A stretch of 24,391 bases of DNA from Bacteroidota bacterium (GTDB lineage Bacteria > Bacteroidota > Bacteroidia > B-17B0 > B-17BO), in NCBI GenBank assembly GCA_025356715.1, contig JANXRU010000016.1:1-24391 (forward strand), given 5' to 3'. Position 1 is the first letter of the stretch, and each line of letters starts with the position of its first letter. The notes under the pieces are model-generated. The model ran no database searches. It was not told the origin of the DNA and worked only from the letters and a program-made list of their open reading frames with translations. Both the position numbers and the translations under genes were made by a program. Shown piece by piece: positions 14,393 to 23,318 of this stretch.

Positions 14393-17300
14393 ATGCTTAA
14401 ATCCATTTTCTATTTTTTATTCGCATTCTTTCTATTACTAAAAGCAGAAGCTCAAGAACGAGAATTTAATCCGCCTACTTCCAAAAAAATTCCAAGCCAA
14501 TTAGTTATTCATGGCGATACAGTTATTGATAACTATTACTGGATGCGTGACAAAAATTCTCCTGAAGTTATTAATCACTTATATGCCGAAAATGCTTATG
14601 CCAATAATATAATGAAGCAAAGTACTTTTTTGCAAAAGGTATTATATGAAGAATTCAAATCTCGCAGAAAAGAAACTTATACCTCTTTACCTACAAAAAG
14701 AAAAGGCTATTTATATTACACTAAAAATGAAAAAGGAAAAGAATACCCCATTCATTGCCGTAAAAAAGACACAGCCAATGCACACGAAACCATTATTTTA
14801 GATGTAAATGCCTTAGCAAAAGATCAACCCTATATTAATGTTTCGGGTTTTGCAATTAGTCCTAACCAACAGTGGCTATATTATGGCATCGATAGTAAAG
14901 GCAATAACATCTTAACCTATTATTTAAAACATATTGATAGCGACAGTACTTATCAAATTGAAAAATTAGAAAACATATTAAGTCTTAATTGGGCAGAAGA
15001 TAATAAAACGATTTATTACACTAAACCAGAAGACAAAACCCTTCGATCCTACCGTGTTTACAGGCACATGATTGGTAGGTCAATAAGCGAAGACGAATTA
15101 GTGTTTGAAGAATTAGATAAGACTTTTGCGGTTAGCCTTTCTAAATCATCATCTAAAAACTATTTATTTATTAATGTTACTAAAACAAAATCTACCGAAG
15201 AATGGTATATGCCTGCTGACGGCACTGCCCTAAAGCCAACACTATTTTTGAAACGAGAACCAAGTGTAACCTATAGTTTAGACCATATTGAAGGGGCTGA
15301 TTTTATTATTACCACTAATTTAAATGCCATTAATAATAGATTAGCAACCACAAAAATAACGCTTCCTGCAGTTACTAATTGGAAAGATATTATTCCGCAT
15401 AACGAACACGTTTTATTAGAAGGTATTGAATTCACAAAAGATTTCATGATCGTTAATGAAAAAGAAAATGCTCAACATCGCATAAAAATTGTAAATCTTA
15501 AAACCAAGGAAACAACTATTTTAAATCCTGATTTAGACATTTATGAGATAAACTTTGGCTTTGATGATTACGATTATTATACCACTAAATCCATTAATTA
15601 TAGTTATTCAAACATGGTACATCCCACCAAAACAGTAAACTATAACTTGTATACAAAGGATAAAAAAACGCTACAAGAAGATACCATTTTAGGAAACTAT
15701 AAACCCGAAAATTACGAAACCAAGCGTATTTTTGCTACCGCACGTGATGGTGCTAAAGTGCCCATTACCTTAGTGTATAAAAAAGGCTTAGTGTTAAATG
15801 GTAAAAACCCTTGCTTCCTTTATTCTTATGGCTCTTATGGTGCACCTAACTACAGTGGTTTTAACTCAAGCGCTATTAGTTATATAGATAGAGGTTTTGT
15901 GTATGCCGTTGCTCATATTAGAGGCAGTAATGATTTAGGAAATCAATGGTACGAAGATGGAAAATTGTTCCATAAAAAAAATACGTTTACGGATTTTATT
16001 GATTGCGCCGAGTATTTGATTGCTCAAAATTACACGAACTCCTCTAAATTAACGATTAATGGTGGTAGCGCTGGTGGCCTACTAATGGGTGCTGTTACTA
16101 ATATGCGTCCCGATTTATTTAAATGCGTAGTAGCTAATGTACCTTTTGTGGATGTGATTAATACGATGTTAGATGAATCTATTCCATTAACAACCTTTGA
16201 ATTTGAAGAATGGGGAAATCCAAAAGTAAAAGCGGATTATACATATATGAAATCCTATTCGCCTTACGATAATGTCGTAGCACAAAAATACCCAGATATA
16301 TTGGCTACTGCGGGTTATAATGATGCGCAAGTTGGTTTTTGGGAACCATCCAAATGGATTGCTAAATTAAGAGAATTAAAAACAGACACTAATTTAATCT
16401 TATTTAAAACTACGATGGATGGCGGCCATAATGGCTCGTCAGGGCGTTATGGGCAATATAAAGACTTAGCCTTTGATATGGCTTTTATGATGAGAAGCTT
16501 AGGGATTAAAGAAAACTATATTACCGTAAGAGGAAAAGTAGTAGATGAGTATGGCGCCACTATTCCTTTTGTAAATGTATACATCGAAGGATCTACCAAT
16601 GGAACAACAGCAAATGCGGATGGAGAATTTGTATTAAATGTAAAAGAAGGTGGCAGTTTAGAATTGAATTTTCAAACGTTAGGTTATAAAAAACATAAAG
16701 AAAAAATTGACATTAATACACAAACCTCTGATTTAACCATTAAATTAAAATCAGAAAATATGCAACTGCAAGAAGTATTAGTAAAAGCAAATGCTAAAGA
16801 CCCTGCCTTTGCCATTATGCGCGAAGCTATTAAAAGGCGCAAGAATAACATGGATTTAGTACAATCTTTTTCGGCGGATGTGTATATGAAAAGCAATGTG
16901 AAACTTTTACAAATACCTAAAAAACTACCTTTCTTTATTAATAAAAAAGATATGCCAGATAGTACCAATTTAGGTATGATGTATATGTCGGAATCCGTAG
17001 CTAAGTATTACACCCAAAAACCTGATAAGAAAAAAGAAGAAATGATAGCGAGTAAAGTAGCTGGACAAAAAACAGGCTTTAGCTGGAACCGTGTGGAAGA
17101 TGTATTTGTTAATTTTTATGAGCCGTCTATTAATATGACGGGGTACTCCGAACGCCCTTTTATATCGCCACTTGCCACAGGTTCTTTATTAAGTTATAAA
17201 TACAAATACCTTGGTACTTTTTATGTAGATAATAAACCTATTCATAAAATAAAAATAATTCCACGTCGTAAGGGAGATCCTTTATTTCATGGCGAACTCT

Positions 17301-18958
17301 ATATTAACGAAGGCGATAACTACCAAATTTATTCGAGTGATTTATTTATTACTAAAGATGCCCAAATTGATTTTGTAGATACGGTGCATATTAAGCAAGA
17401 GATGATTAACGTAAATGATAGTATTTGGGTGCCTGTGCAAATGCAAATTTATAGCCATTTAAAAGTATTTGGTTTTGCAGCTACTGATATGAGTAATGCA
17501 ACCATTTCCAATTACCAAGTAAATAGAACTTTCCCAAAGCGTTTCTTTAGTAATGAAGTGTTTAAAATAGAAGATAAAGCCAATAAAAAAGATACCACGT
17601 ATTGGTCTACTACTCGCCCATCTATTTTATCAACCGAAGAAATTAATTATTACCACAAAGGAGATAGTACCTTGAAACGTATGGAAACACCGCGTTATAA
17701 AGACTCTGTATCACAAGCAAATAGTAAATGGCATTTAGGCTTAAGTGGCTTGAGTAAACGTAATGATATTTTAGGAAATTATTTTACTACCAATCCTATT
17801 TTAAATATGGTTAGTTATAATACGGTGGAAGGCGTAAATGCTACACTAAAAGGCATTATATATAATTACGATAAAGAAACTCGAAAAATAAATGGATTAA
17901 CTGCTACTGCCCATTATGGTTTTGCAAATTACAAATGGAGTGGTGGCTTAACTGGTTATAGCTTATTTAATCCTAAACAAAGCCAAAGTATAAGTGTAAC
18001 CGCTGGTAGGTTTATGACACAATATAACCCACACGACCCTATCGGTAACTTTTTTAATATGGCTTATACCCTACTCGACAAAAGTAATTATATGAAAATT
18101 TACCAAAAAGATGTATTCGAAATAGAATATAATCAAGAATTAGCAACTGGGTTATATGTTACAGCTGATGCGCAATACAATCATCGTGAAGCCACTATCA
18201 ATCATAGTTTTTATTATTTTTTGGGCGATAGTTCAAAACATTTTACATCAAACAGAGCTGCTTTTGATGATGGTGCTTTTAACGATAAACCAGCTTTTAA
18301 CCCCGAAGACCTGTTGCAATTTAAACTAGGCTTTAAATTTATTCCGTTTGCAAAATACGAAACGTATCCAACCTTTAAACGCTTATTGGCAACCAAATGG
18401 CCTGAGTTTTCTTTTGTATACAAAAAAGGATTAACAACCAACACCACTAAATTTAATTATGACTATTTAGAACTAGCTATTGGTAAAGACCTTAATTTAA
18501 GAGCCATTGGAGAAATGAAGTTTGATGTATTAGGGGGAATCTTTTTTAATAATGCAAATATGACATTTATTGATTACAAACATTTTAACGGCAATCAAAC
18601 TCTATTTTTAATGAACAAATCCAATTCGGAAATTCCTGGAGTAAGCACTCGTAATCCTATTTCTGAATTCCATGCATTAAATTATTATACCTATAGTACT
18701 AACACCAAGTTTGTAGAATACCATGTATCGCATAACTTTAGAGGTTTTTTTGTAGGCAAAATTCCTTTATTACGTAAAACTAAATTTTATGAAATAGCTG
18801 GTATTAATGGCTTATTAACCGAAACAGGAAATTACAATGAAGTATATGTGGGCTTTGATAAGATATTACAAGTACTAAGGTTTGATGTAGGTACAGCCAT
18901 TTCTGACAGTAAAAAGATAAATTTATTTTATAGATTTGGGTTAAGGTTAAATTTATAA
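14393..18958 (+). CDS. S9 oligopeptidase B-type peptidase fused to CarboxypepD_reg-DUF5686 outer-membrane protein
   Basis: One uninterrupted 1521-codon frame. A signal peptide (1 to about 20, ending AEA before Q) is followed by a complete S9A peptidase: a beta-propeller (about 70-430) and a catalytic alpha/beta-hydrolase domain (about 440-705). The triad is Ser559 (NGGSAGG), Asp644 (GYNDAQV) and His679 (GGHNG); the 85- and 35-residue spacings are those I recall for E. coli oligopeptidase B. At residues 708-710 the chain passes without a linker into ITVRGKVVDEYGATIPFVNVYI, the usual mature start of CarboxypepD_reg-DUF5686 proteins. The regulatory-like beta-sandwich spans about 710-790, then the DUF5686 part runs to 1521, ending like a barrel strand (FGLRLNL). 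Each half has the length of a stand-alone family member. The peptidase probably faces the periplasm, tethered to an outer-membrane barrel. A vWA gene follows 10 bases later. Confidence 0.93.
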   Translation: MLKSIFYFLFAFFLLLKAEAQEREFNPPTSKKIPSQLVIHGDTVIDNYYWMRDKNSPEVINHLYAENAYANNIMKQSTFLQKVLYEEFKSRRKETYTSLPTKRKGYLYYTKNEKGKEYPIHCRKKDTANAHETIILDVNALAKDQPYINVSGFAISPNQQWLYYGIDSKGNNILTYYLKHIDSDSTYQIEKLENILSLNWAEDNKTIYYTKPEDKTLRSYRVYRHMIGRSISEDELVFEELDKTFAVSLSKSSSKNYLFINVTKTKSTEEWYMPADGTALKPTLFLKREPSVTYSLDHIEGADFIITTNLNAINNRLATTKITLPAVTNWKDIIPHNEHVLLEGIEFTKDFMIVNEKENAQHRIKIVNLKTKETTILNPDLDIYEINFGFDDYDYYTTKSINYSYSNMVHPTKTVNYNLYTKDKKTLQEDTILGNYKPENYETKRIFATARDGAKVPITLVYKKGLVLNGKNPCFLYSYGSYGAPNYSGFNSSAISYIDRGFVYAVAHIRGSNDLGNQWYEDGKLFHKKNTFTDFIDCAEYLIAQNYTNSSKLTINGGSAGGLLMGAVTNMRPDLFKCVVANVPFVDVINTMLDESIPLTTFEFEEWGNPKVKADYTYMKSYSPYDNVVAQKYPDILATAGYNDAQVGFWEPSKWIAKLRELKTDTNLILFKTTMDGGHNGSSGRYGQYKDLAFDMAFMMRSLGIKENYITVRGKVVDEYGATIPFVNVYIEGSTNGTTANADGEFVLNVKEGGSLELNFQTLGYKKHKEKIDINTQTSDLTIKLKSENMQLQEVLVKANAKDPAFAIMREAIKRRKNNMDLVQSFSADVYMKSNVKLLQIPKKLPFFINKKDMPDSTNLGMMYMSESVAKYYTQKPDKKKEEMIASKVAGQKTGFSWNRVEDVFVNFYEPSINMTGYSERPFISPLATGSLLSYKYKYLGTFYVDNKPIHKIKIIPRRKGDPLFHGELYINEGDNYQIYSSDLFITKDAQIDFVDTVHIKQEMINVNDSIWVPVQMQIYSHLKVFGFAATDMSNATISNYQVNRTFPKRFFSNEVFKIEDKANKKDTTYWSTTRPSILSTEEINYYHKGDSTLKRMETPRYKDSVSQANSKWHLGLSGLSKRNDILGNYFTTNPILNMVSYNTVEGVNATLKGIIYNYDKETRKINGLTATAHYGFANYKWSGGLTGYSLFNPKQSQSISVTAGRFMTQYNPHDPIGNFFNMAYTLLDKSNYMKIYQKDVFEIEYNQELATGLYVTADAQYNHREATINHSFYYFLGDSSKHFTSNRAAFDDGAFNDKPAFNPEDLLQFKLGFKFIPFAKYETYPTFKRLLATKWPEFSFVYKKGLTTNTTKFNYDYLELAIGKDLNLRAIGEMKFDVLGGIFFNNANMTFIDYKHFNGNQTLFLMNKSNSEIPGVSTRNPISEFHALNYYTYSTNTKFVEYHVSHNFRGFFVGKIPLLRKTKFYEIAGINGLLTETGNYNEVYVGFDKILQVLRFDVGTAISDSKKINLFYRFGLRLNL

Positions 18959-18968
18959 ATATACACTC

Positions 18969-20141
18969 TTGAGAATTATTGTTTTATATCTTCTATTTTA
19001 TAGTTTTTCTCAAAAATCTATAGCTCAAAACAGTTTGATAATTGTTGATGATGTAAACAAAGATATAGGCTTGCAAGAAAATATTTATAAAGTAAGAGCA
19101 GATTACACCATCACTAATCATCAGGCTAAAAATTTATATTTATTAAGAGCCGATGCGGAAAAAGGAATTACCATTCGTTCTTCTAAAAAAACCTTAAAAT
19201 CCAACGACACAGCCATCATTGTAGTAGAGTTTATACCAAAAAATACAGGAAAGTTTAATGAAGCTATTCATTTAATAACCAGTGCCGATGCTTTACCTTT
19301 CAAATTAAGTCTTTCGGGTACTATTAAATCCATTAAAACAAACGACAAAACAGCTTGCTTTTATTTTAAGAAACCCAATACAGCGGGCGTAAAAAACATA
19401 GAGCCAATATTGGTTCCTGAGAAAAATGAGCCTAAAGATGTAAGTAATCAAATCCCTGACAAAAATTCTAATACAAGCACTACAACATCTTTACCAACTA
19501 AAACTACTACTCCGCAACATACTATAACGCCTATTGTTACCAAAGAACCCGATAAATTAACAAACCAAACAGTTTTAGATAATACGAGTTATAAACCCAA
19601 CAATATTATTTTTTTAGTAGATGTATCGAGTTCTATGAGCGATACTTTAAAATTAAAAGTGATGCAAAGTGCCTTACATTATTTAATTTCTGCCCTCCGG
19701 CCGATGGACAAAATTTCGTTTGTAACTTATGCGGATACAGTGAAACTTTTACGAGACGGCATCAGTGGCAACCAAAAAGAAGATTTAAATGGGGTAGTTA
19801 ATAAACTAAAAGCTCGCGGAGGAACTAAAGGTAGAAAAGCTATATTATTTAGTTTAGATTTGGCTCTCAAAAACTACATTGGTAATGGGAACAATCAAAT
19901 CATTTTAGCAACTGATGGCAAGTTTCGGTTTTATAGTGAAGACCAACAAATCTACTTACAAAAACAAGGAACAAAATTAATAAAACTTAGTACCATTGCC
20001 TTTGGTAATGATAAAGATGCCATGGCAAACCTAAAAGAAATAGCAGAGATTGGAAAAGGAAACTTTATACATATTAAAAACAGGCACAAAGCGCAAGAGC
20101 AATTACTGGAAGAAATAAAAGAAAATAGCTTGATTAGGTAA
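18969..20141 (+). CDS. Secreted DUF1573-like/von Willebrand A domain protein, TTG start
   Basis: A 390-residue exported protein. The frame opens with TTG at 18969, only 10 bases after the fusion gene's stop, and a signal peptide (1 to about 20, ending SIAQ) begins right there. No ATG is in frame before the vWA domain, so TTG is the start. Residues about 35-118 form an Ig-like domain like DUF1573 (TITNHQAKNLYLL to SLSGTI). A Thr/Pro/Asn-rich linker follows (about 145-205). The vWA domain (about 211-385) has a full metal-ion-dependent adhesion site: DVSSS (Asp218, Ser220, Ser222), Thr286 in RGGTKG and Asp316 in ATDG. It should bind a divalent cation and a protein partner in the periplasm or at the surface. 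Tight spacing suggests co-expression with the peptidase-DUF5686 protein. Confidence 0.88.
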   Translation: MRIIVLYLLFYSFSQKSIAQNSLIIVDDVNKDIGLQENIYKVRADYTITNHQAKNLYLLRADAEKGITIRSSKKTLKSNDTAIIVVEFIPKNTGKFNEAIHLITSADALPFKLSLSGTIKSIKTNDKTACFYFKKPNTAGVKNIEPILVPEKNEPKDVSNQIPDKNSNTSTTTSLPTKTTTPQHTITPIVTKEPDKLTNQTVLDNTSYKPNNIIFLVDVSSSMSDTLKLKVMQSALHYLISALRPMDKISFVTYADTVKLLRDGISGNQKEDLNGVVNKLKARGGTKGRKAILFSLDLALKNYIGNGNNQIILATDGKFRFYSEDQQIYLQKQGTKLIKLSTIAFGNDKDAMANLKEIAEIGKGNFIHIKNRHKAQEQLLEEIKENSLIR

Positions 20142-20198
20142 GCAACCCGCCTCTGTTAAATTAAAGGTAATTTTAAACAAACAGATGATGTTTTAATA

Positions 20199-20217
20199 TT
20201 TATACTCCAAGTATAAA
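20199..20217. terminator. Hairpin between convergent genes
   Basis: TTTATACT (20199-20206) and AGTATAAA (20210-20217) form a perfect 8-bp stem with a 3-base loop. It lies between the convergent vWA and glycosyltransferase genes. There is no strong T-run on either side and the stem is AT-rich, so it is a weak bidirectional terminator candidate. Confidence 0.35.
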
Positions 20218-20229
20218 ATTATTTAACGT

Positions 20230-21270
20230 TTATTTTTGAACTATTTTTAATAAACTTTCAGTCCAAGTTTTTGGCGAAATAGATTTAGACAATTCATTAG
20301 ATTTTAATGACATTGCATATAATTCATTAGAATTCTTCTTCATTATTTTATTTAAGGCAAGTTTTATGGATGAAACACTACCTGCTTCAAATTCGAACCC
20401 ATTTTCTCCATCTCGTAAAAACTGCTCTTTAGCTCCAACCTCAGCACTTATTAATAAAGGAAAACCTGCCGCTGCAAATTCATGCACAACAACTCCCCAT
20501 GGTTCATAACGACTTGGCAAAACAAATACACCTGTTTGTAAAGTAAATGAAGGTAAATCTTTAGGCTGCACAAAACCAAAATGTTTAATTTTAGGATGAT
20601 CAATTGGCATAATATCTCCAATTCCTAAGCACCACAACTCCCACTCATTAGGCGCCTCTACTTGTAATTCAATAAATGCTTGCCATAATTCTTTAATGCC
20701 TTTAAACTCATAATATCTACCAACATATAAAAAACGTTTAGGGAATTCGATTCCCTTTTTTTCAATTTGAGAATTATATATTGATTCAAAATAGGGCAAA
20801 TCACAACTATAAAAACCAGTTATTATGTTTTTACTATCAAATCCTAATTTTAAAGCATACGTCTTTTGAATTTGTCCAGGCACCCATGCATATGAAAACA
20901 TTTTCATTAACGTAAATCTGCTAACCAAGGTTGCAAGTCTTTGTTTAAAAGTCCCTCTCCAATGAGTATCACAAGTCATTACTGTGGGAATTTTCTTAAA
21001 ATATGTTTTTGTGATTTTTAAATATAATTTATCAATCCATCCACTACAAATAATAATAGAAGGGTCAATTGTTTTTATTAACTCTTCTAACTGAACTGAT
21101 GAATAATTGTTTTTATCGTAAACTTTTATGTTGTTACTTATTTGAAATTGAAATGGAGCTTCCTTGTTTACTGGCCATCTAACAATATGTACCTCTCCAT
21201 GTTTAGATAATTCATTACAACAGGCTATAAAATACTCAGCAATTTCTGTATATAAAAATAAGAATTTCAT
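20230..21270 (-). CDS. GT-B fold glycosyltransferase, family 4-like
   Basis: A 346-residue cytoplasmic or membrane-peripheral glycosyltransferase. The N-terminal Rossmann half is short (about 1-165). The C-terminal donor-binding half has YVGRYYEFKG (Arg185 and Lys190 for the donor phosphate), then PSRYEPWGVVVHEFAAAG, which contains the EX7E pair Glu256 and Glu264 typical of retaining GT4 enzymes. It presumably transfers a sugar from a nucleotide donor into a surface glycan or glycolipid; donor and acceptor are unknown. No other glycan genes are adjacent, so it is a lone gene here. It is separated from the upstream L31 gene by a strong terminator, so it must have its own promoter or depend on read-through; I see no clear one. 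Confidence 0.9.
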   Translation of the reverse strand: MKFLFLYTEIAEYFIACCNELSKHGEVHIVRWPVNKEAPFQFQISNNIKVYDKNNYSSVQLEELIKTIDPSIIICSGWIDKLYLKITKTYFKKIPTVMTCDTHWRGTFKQRLATLVSRFTLMKMFSYAWVPGQIQKTYALKLGFDSKNIITGFYSCDLPYFESIYNSQIEKKGIEFPKRFLYVGRYYEFKGIKELWQAFIELQVEAPNEWELWCLGIGDIMPIDHPKIKHFGFVQPKDLPSFTLQTGVFVLPSRYEPWGVVVHEFAAAGFPLLISAEVGAKEQFLRDGENGFEFEAGSVSSIKLALNKIMKKNSNELYAMSLKSNELSKSISPKTWTESLLKIVQK

Positions 21271-21290
21271 TTTGGCTAAATTACTAAATA

Positions 21291-21326
21291 AAAAAATCCA
21301 TCCGTCTAAACGAATGGATTTTTTTT
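21291..21326 (-). terminator. Rho-independent terminator of the L31 gene
   Basis: AATCCATCCGT (21295-21305) pairs with ACGAATGGATT (21310-21320) with one mismatch around a 4-base loop. It is flanked by an A-run on the left and a T-run on the right, so it can work in both directions. On the minus strand it follows the L31 stop codon by about 20 bases. Confidence 0.85.
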
Positions 21327-21342
21327 ATTTGGTAAAAACTAA

Positions 21343-21594
21343 TTAAGATTTTTTAGCGTAACGAGTTTTAAATTTATCAATACGACCAGCTGTATCAACT
21401 AACATATGTTTACCAGTATAAAACGGGTGAGATGTCATTGAAATATCTAATTTAACTAAAGGATATTCAACACCATCTTCATGAACGATAGTGTCTTTTG
21501 TGTCTGAACAAGACTTAGTTAAAAATGAGTATCCGTTAGACATATCTTTAAATACACAAAGTCTGTAGTTTTCTGGGTGAATTTCTGCTTTCAT
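21343..21594 (-). CDS. rpmE2: 50S ribosomal protein L31, type B
   Basis: An 83-residue large-subunit ribosomal protein. The signature parts are [24 protein letters not shown] at the N-terminus and [33 protein letters not shown] at the C-terminus. It is the longer type B form without the CxxC zinc knuckle of type A; its only cysteines are Cys13 and Cys29. Bacteria with both forms often use type B under zinc limitation, but in Bacteroidota type B is commonly the only or main form, so its presence alone does not imply zinc control. It is monocistronic, with its own promoter and terminator. Confidence 0.97.
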   Translation of the reverse strand: MKAEIHPENYRLCVFKDMSNGYSFLTKSCSDTKDTIVHEDGVEYPLVKLDISMTSHPFYTGKHMLVDTAGRIDKFKTRYAKKS

Positions 21595-21634
21595 TTTATT
21601 ATATTCTTATTTTATTATTCAAAAATTTGGAATG

Positions 21635-21663
21635 CAAATATAGTAAAAAACTCTAAACCGCAA
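21635..21663 (-). promoter_or_regulatory. Consensus sigma-A promoter of rpmE2
   Basis: On the minus strand TTG (21663-21661) is followed by 18 bases and TATATTTG (21642-21635), a full match to TTG-N17-23-TAnnTTTG. The predicted transcript has a leader of about 33 bases before the ATG at 21594. Confidence 0.8.
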
Positions 21664-21715
21664 CTATTTTTACCAAAAATAAAATAAAATACTACTATTA
21701 GCGTTATTAATATTA

Positions 21716-21723
21716 TAAATTTG
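21716..21723 (+). promoter_or_regulatory. -7 box directly abutting the lipoprotein start codon
   Basis: TAAATTTG matches TAnnTTTG exactly and ends four bases before the ATG at 21728, predicting a leaderless or nearly leaderless transcript. No TTG at the ideal -33 spacing is seen. The geometry is identical to that at 8806-8813. Confidence 0.5.
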
Positions 21724-21727
21724 CCCT

Positions 21728-23200
21728 ATGACTCGTTTAATTATTCTTCTTTTTACTTTTTTAGCGCTGTCTTTCGCCTTTCTTTCGTGTAAAAAAGACA
21801 AGTTACTAACTGACTCATCAGTCCAATTATCCTTTTCTAAAGACTCCGTACTTTTTGACACCGTTTTTACAACCATTGGATCTGCTACTCGGCAAATTAG
21901 AGTCAGAAATACAAATAGTCAGAAAATAAATATTTCTTCTGTTAAACTAGCCAAAGGTAGTTCTTCAAATTTTATGATGAATGTGGATGGAACTCCTGGA
22001 AAAGAAGTTACCAATGTTGAGATTTTAGCAAATGATAGCATTTTTATTTTTATACAAGTAAACGTAGACCCAACAAATAACTTAAGTCCGTTAATAATTC
22101 AAGATAACATATTGTTCGAAATTAATGGAAATGAACAATCTGTTGCACTTGAAGCTTGGGGACAGGACGCTCATTATCATTTTCCTGATAAAGCCATACA
22201 ATATAAAAATGGATTTCTTCCCTACTCTACTGTATCAACCCAAACCAATGTTACTGTAAATTGGGGAGGCGGATCAGGAGTATCTGACAATAAACCACAT
22301 GTTATTTATGGTTGGTTAGTGGTTGATTCTACTCAAAAGTTAATTATAAATCCTGGAGTAAAGGTTTATTTTCATCAAAACGCAGGCTTATGGGTATATC
22401 GTTATGGAACATTACAAGTTAATGGAGCATTGGGTAATGAAGTTACGTTTCAAGGCGATAGAAGAGAAGCCGATTATGCTGATTTACCTGGGCAATGGGA
22501 TCGAATTTGGATAAATGAAGGGCAAACCGATAATTACATTAATTATGCTATCATTAAAAATAATTATATAGGCTTGCAAGCAGAAGTTTTAATGAATTTA
22601 TCTCAACCAAAGAAGTTAAAAGTAACTAACACAATCATAAAAAATTGTTCTAAATGGGGGCTTTACACTTCAGCCTTTAATATTTGGTCAGCTAATAATG
22701 TGATAAGTAATTGTAAGGAATATTGTGCAGCTATAACTAATGGCGGGAATTGCGTGTTTTTACAAAATACCTTTGCTAATTATTTTAACAAAGATGGCGG
22801 CAGAGGGACTCAACCTTGCGTACATTTAGACAATTATGATGGCACTAATATTTGGCCTTATGATAGCTTATACTTTGGTAATTGCATTATAGATGGTTCT
22901 ATTACTAATGAGTTAGAAACAGATGTAAGAACCCCTATTTCAGCCACTAAAATTTATCAATTTAATAGCTGTTTACTTAAAACCACTGCTATTACTGGTA
23001 CAACGTCGGTTAACAATATATATAATCAAACCGCTAATTTTACGGATGTTGCAAATTATGATTTTAGCTTAAAACCAACTGGCTCTGCGGCAAAAGGTAT
23101 CGGTAATTCCTCTTATCAAACAACTTACCCTATAACAAAACTAGATATTACTGGCCTTACAAGAAGTATGACTATACCAAGTGCTGGAGCTTACGAATAA
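21728..23200 (+). CDS. Right-handed beta-helix lipoprotein
   Basis: A 490-residue exported lipoprotein. The signal ends in a lipobox AFLSC with Cys21 lipidated, followed by KKDK. An Ig-like domain (about 30-145) starts with VQLSFSKDSVLFDTVFTTIG, a pattern common at the N-terminus of Bacteroidota surface lipoproteins. The rest (about 170-490) shows short repeated strands with Asn, Gly and aromatic residues (INYAIIKNNYIGLQ, VTNTIIKNCSKWGLY, FGNCIIDGSI), typical of a right-handed parallel beta-helix (pectate-lyase-like) solenoid. No polysaccharide lyase or hydrolase active site can be named. The protein may bind or process a glycan, which is inference. The ATG is fixed by the signal peptide and by the -7 box four bases upstream. 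Confidence 0.85.
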   Translation: MTRLIILLFTFLALSFAFLSCKKDKLLTDSSVQLSFSKDSVLFDTVFTTIGSATRQIRVRNTNSQKINISSVKLAKGSSSNFMMNVDGTPGKEVTNVEILANDSIFIFIQVNVDPTNNLSPLIIQDNILFEINGNEQSVALEAWGQDAHYHFPDKAIQYKNGFLPYSTVSTQTNVTVNWGGGSGVSDNKPHVIYGWLVVDSTQKLIINPGVKVYFHQNAGLWVYRYGTLQVNGALGNEVTFQGDRREADYADLPGQWDRIWINEGQTDNYINYAIIKNNYIGLQAEVLMNLSQPKKLKVTNTIIKNCSKWGLYTSAFNIWSANNVISNCKEYCAAITNGGNCVFLQNTFANYFNKDGGRGTQPCVHLDNYDGTNIWPYDSLYFGNCIIDGSITNELETDVRTPISATKIYQFNSCLLKTTAITGTTSVNNIYNQTANFTDVANYDFSLKPTGSAAKGIGNSSYQTTYPITKLDITGLTRSMTIPSAGAYE

Positions 23201-23318
23201 AAATAAGCATCATTAAAAATTTAGGATTACTATATTTTTTGATGATCCCGCCGTTGTTTGTGTTTTCATCAACAAGCAAATTAGGGTTCGCTCAAAAAGT
23301 AATTTTATTTTTACCTTC

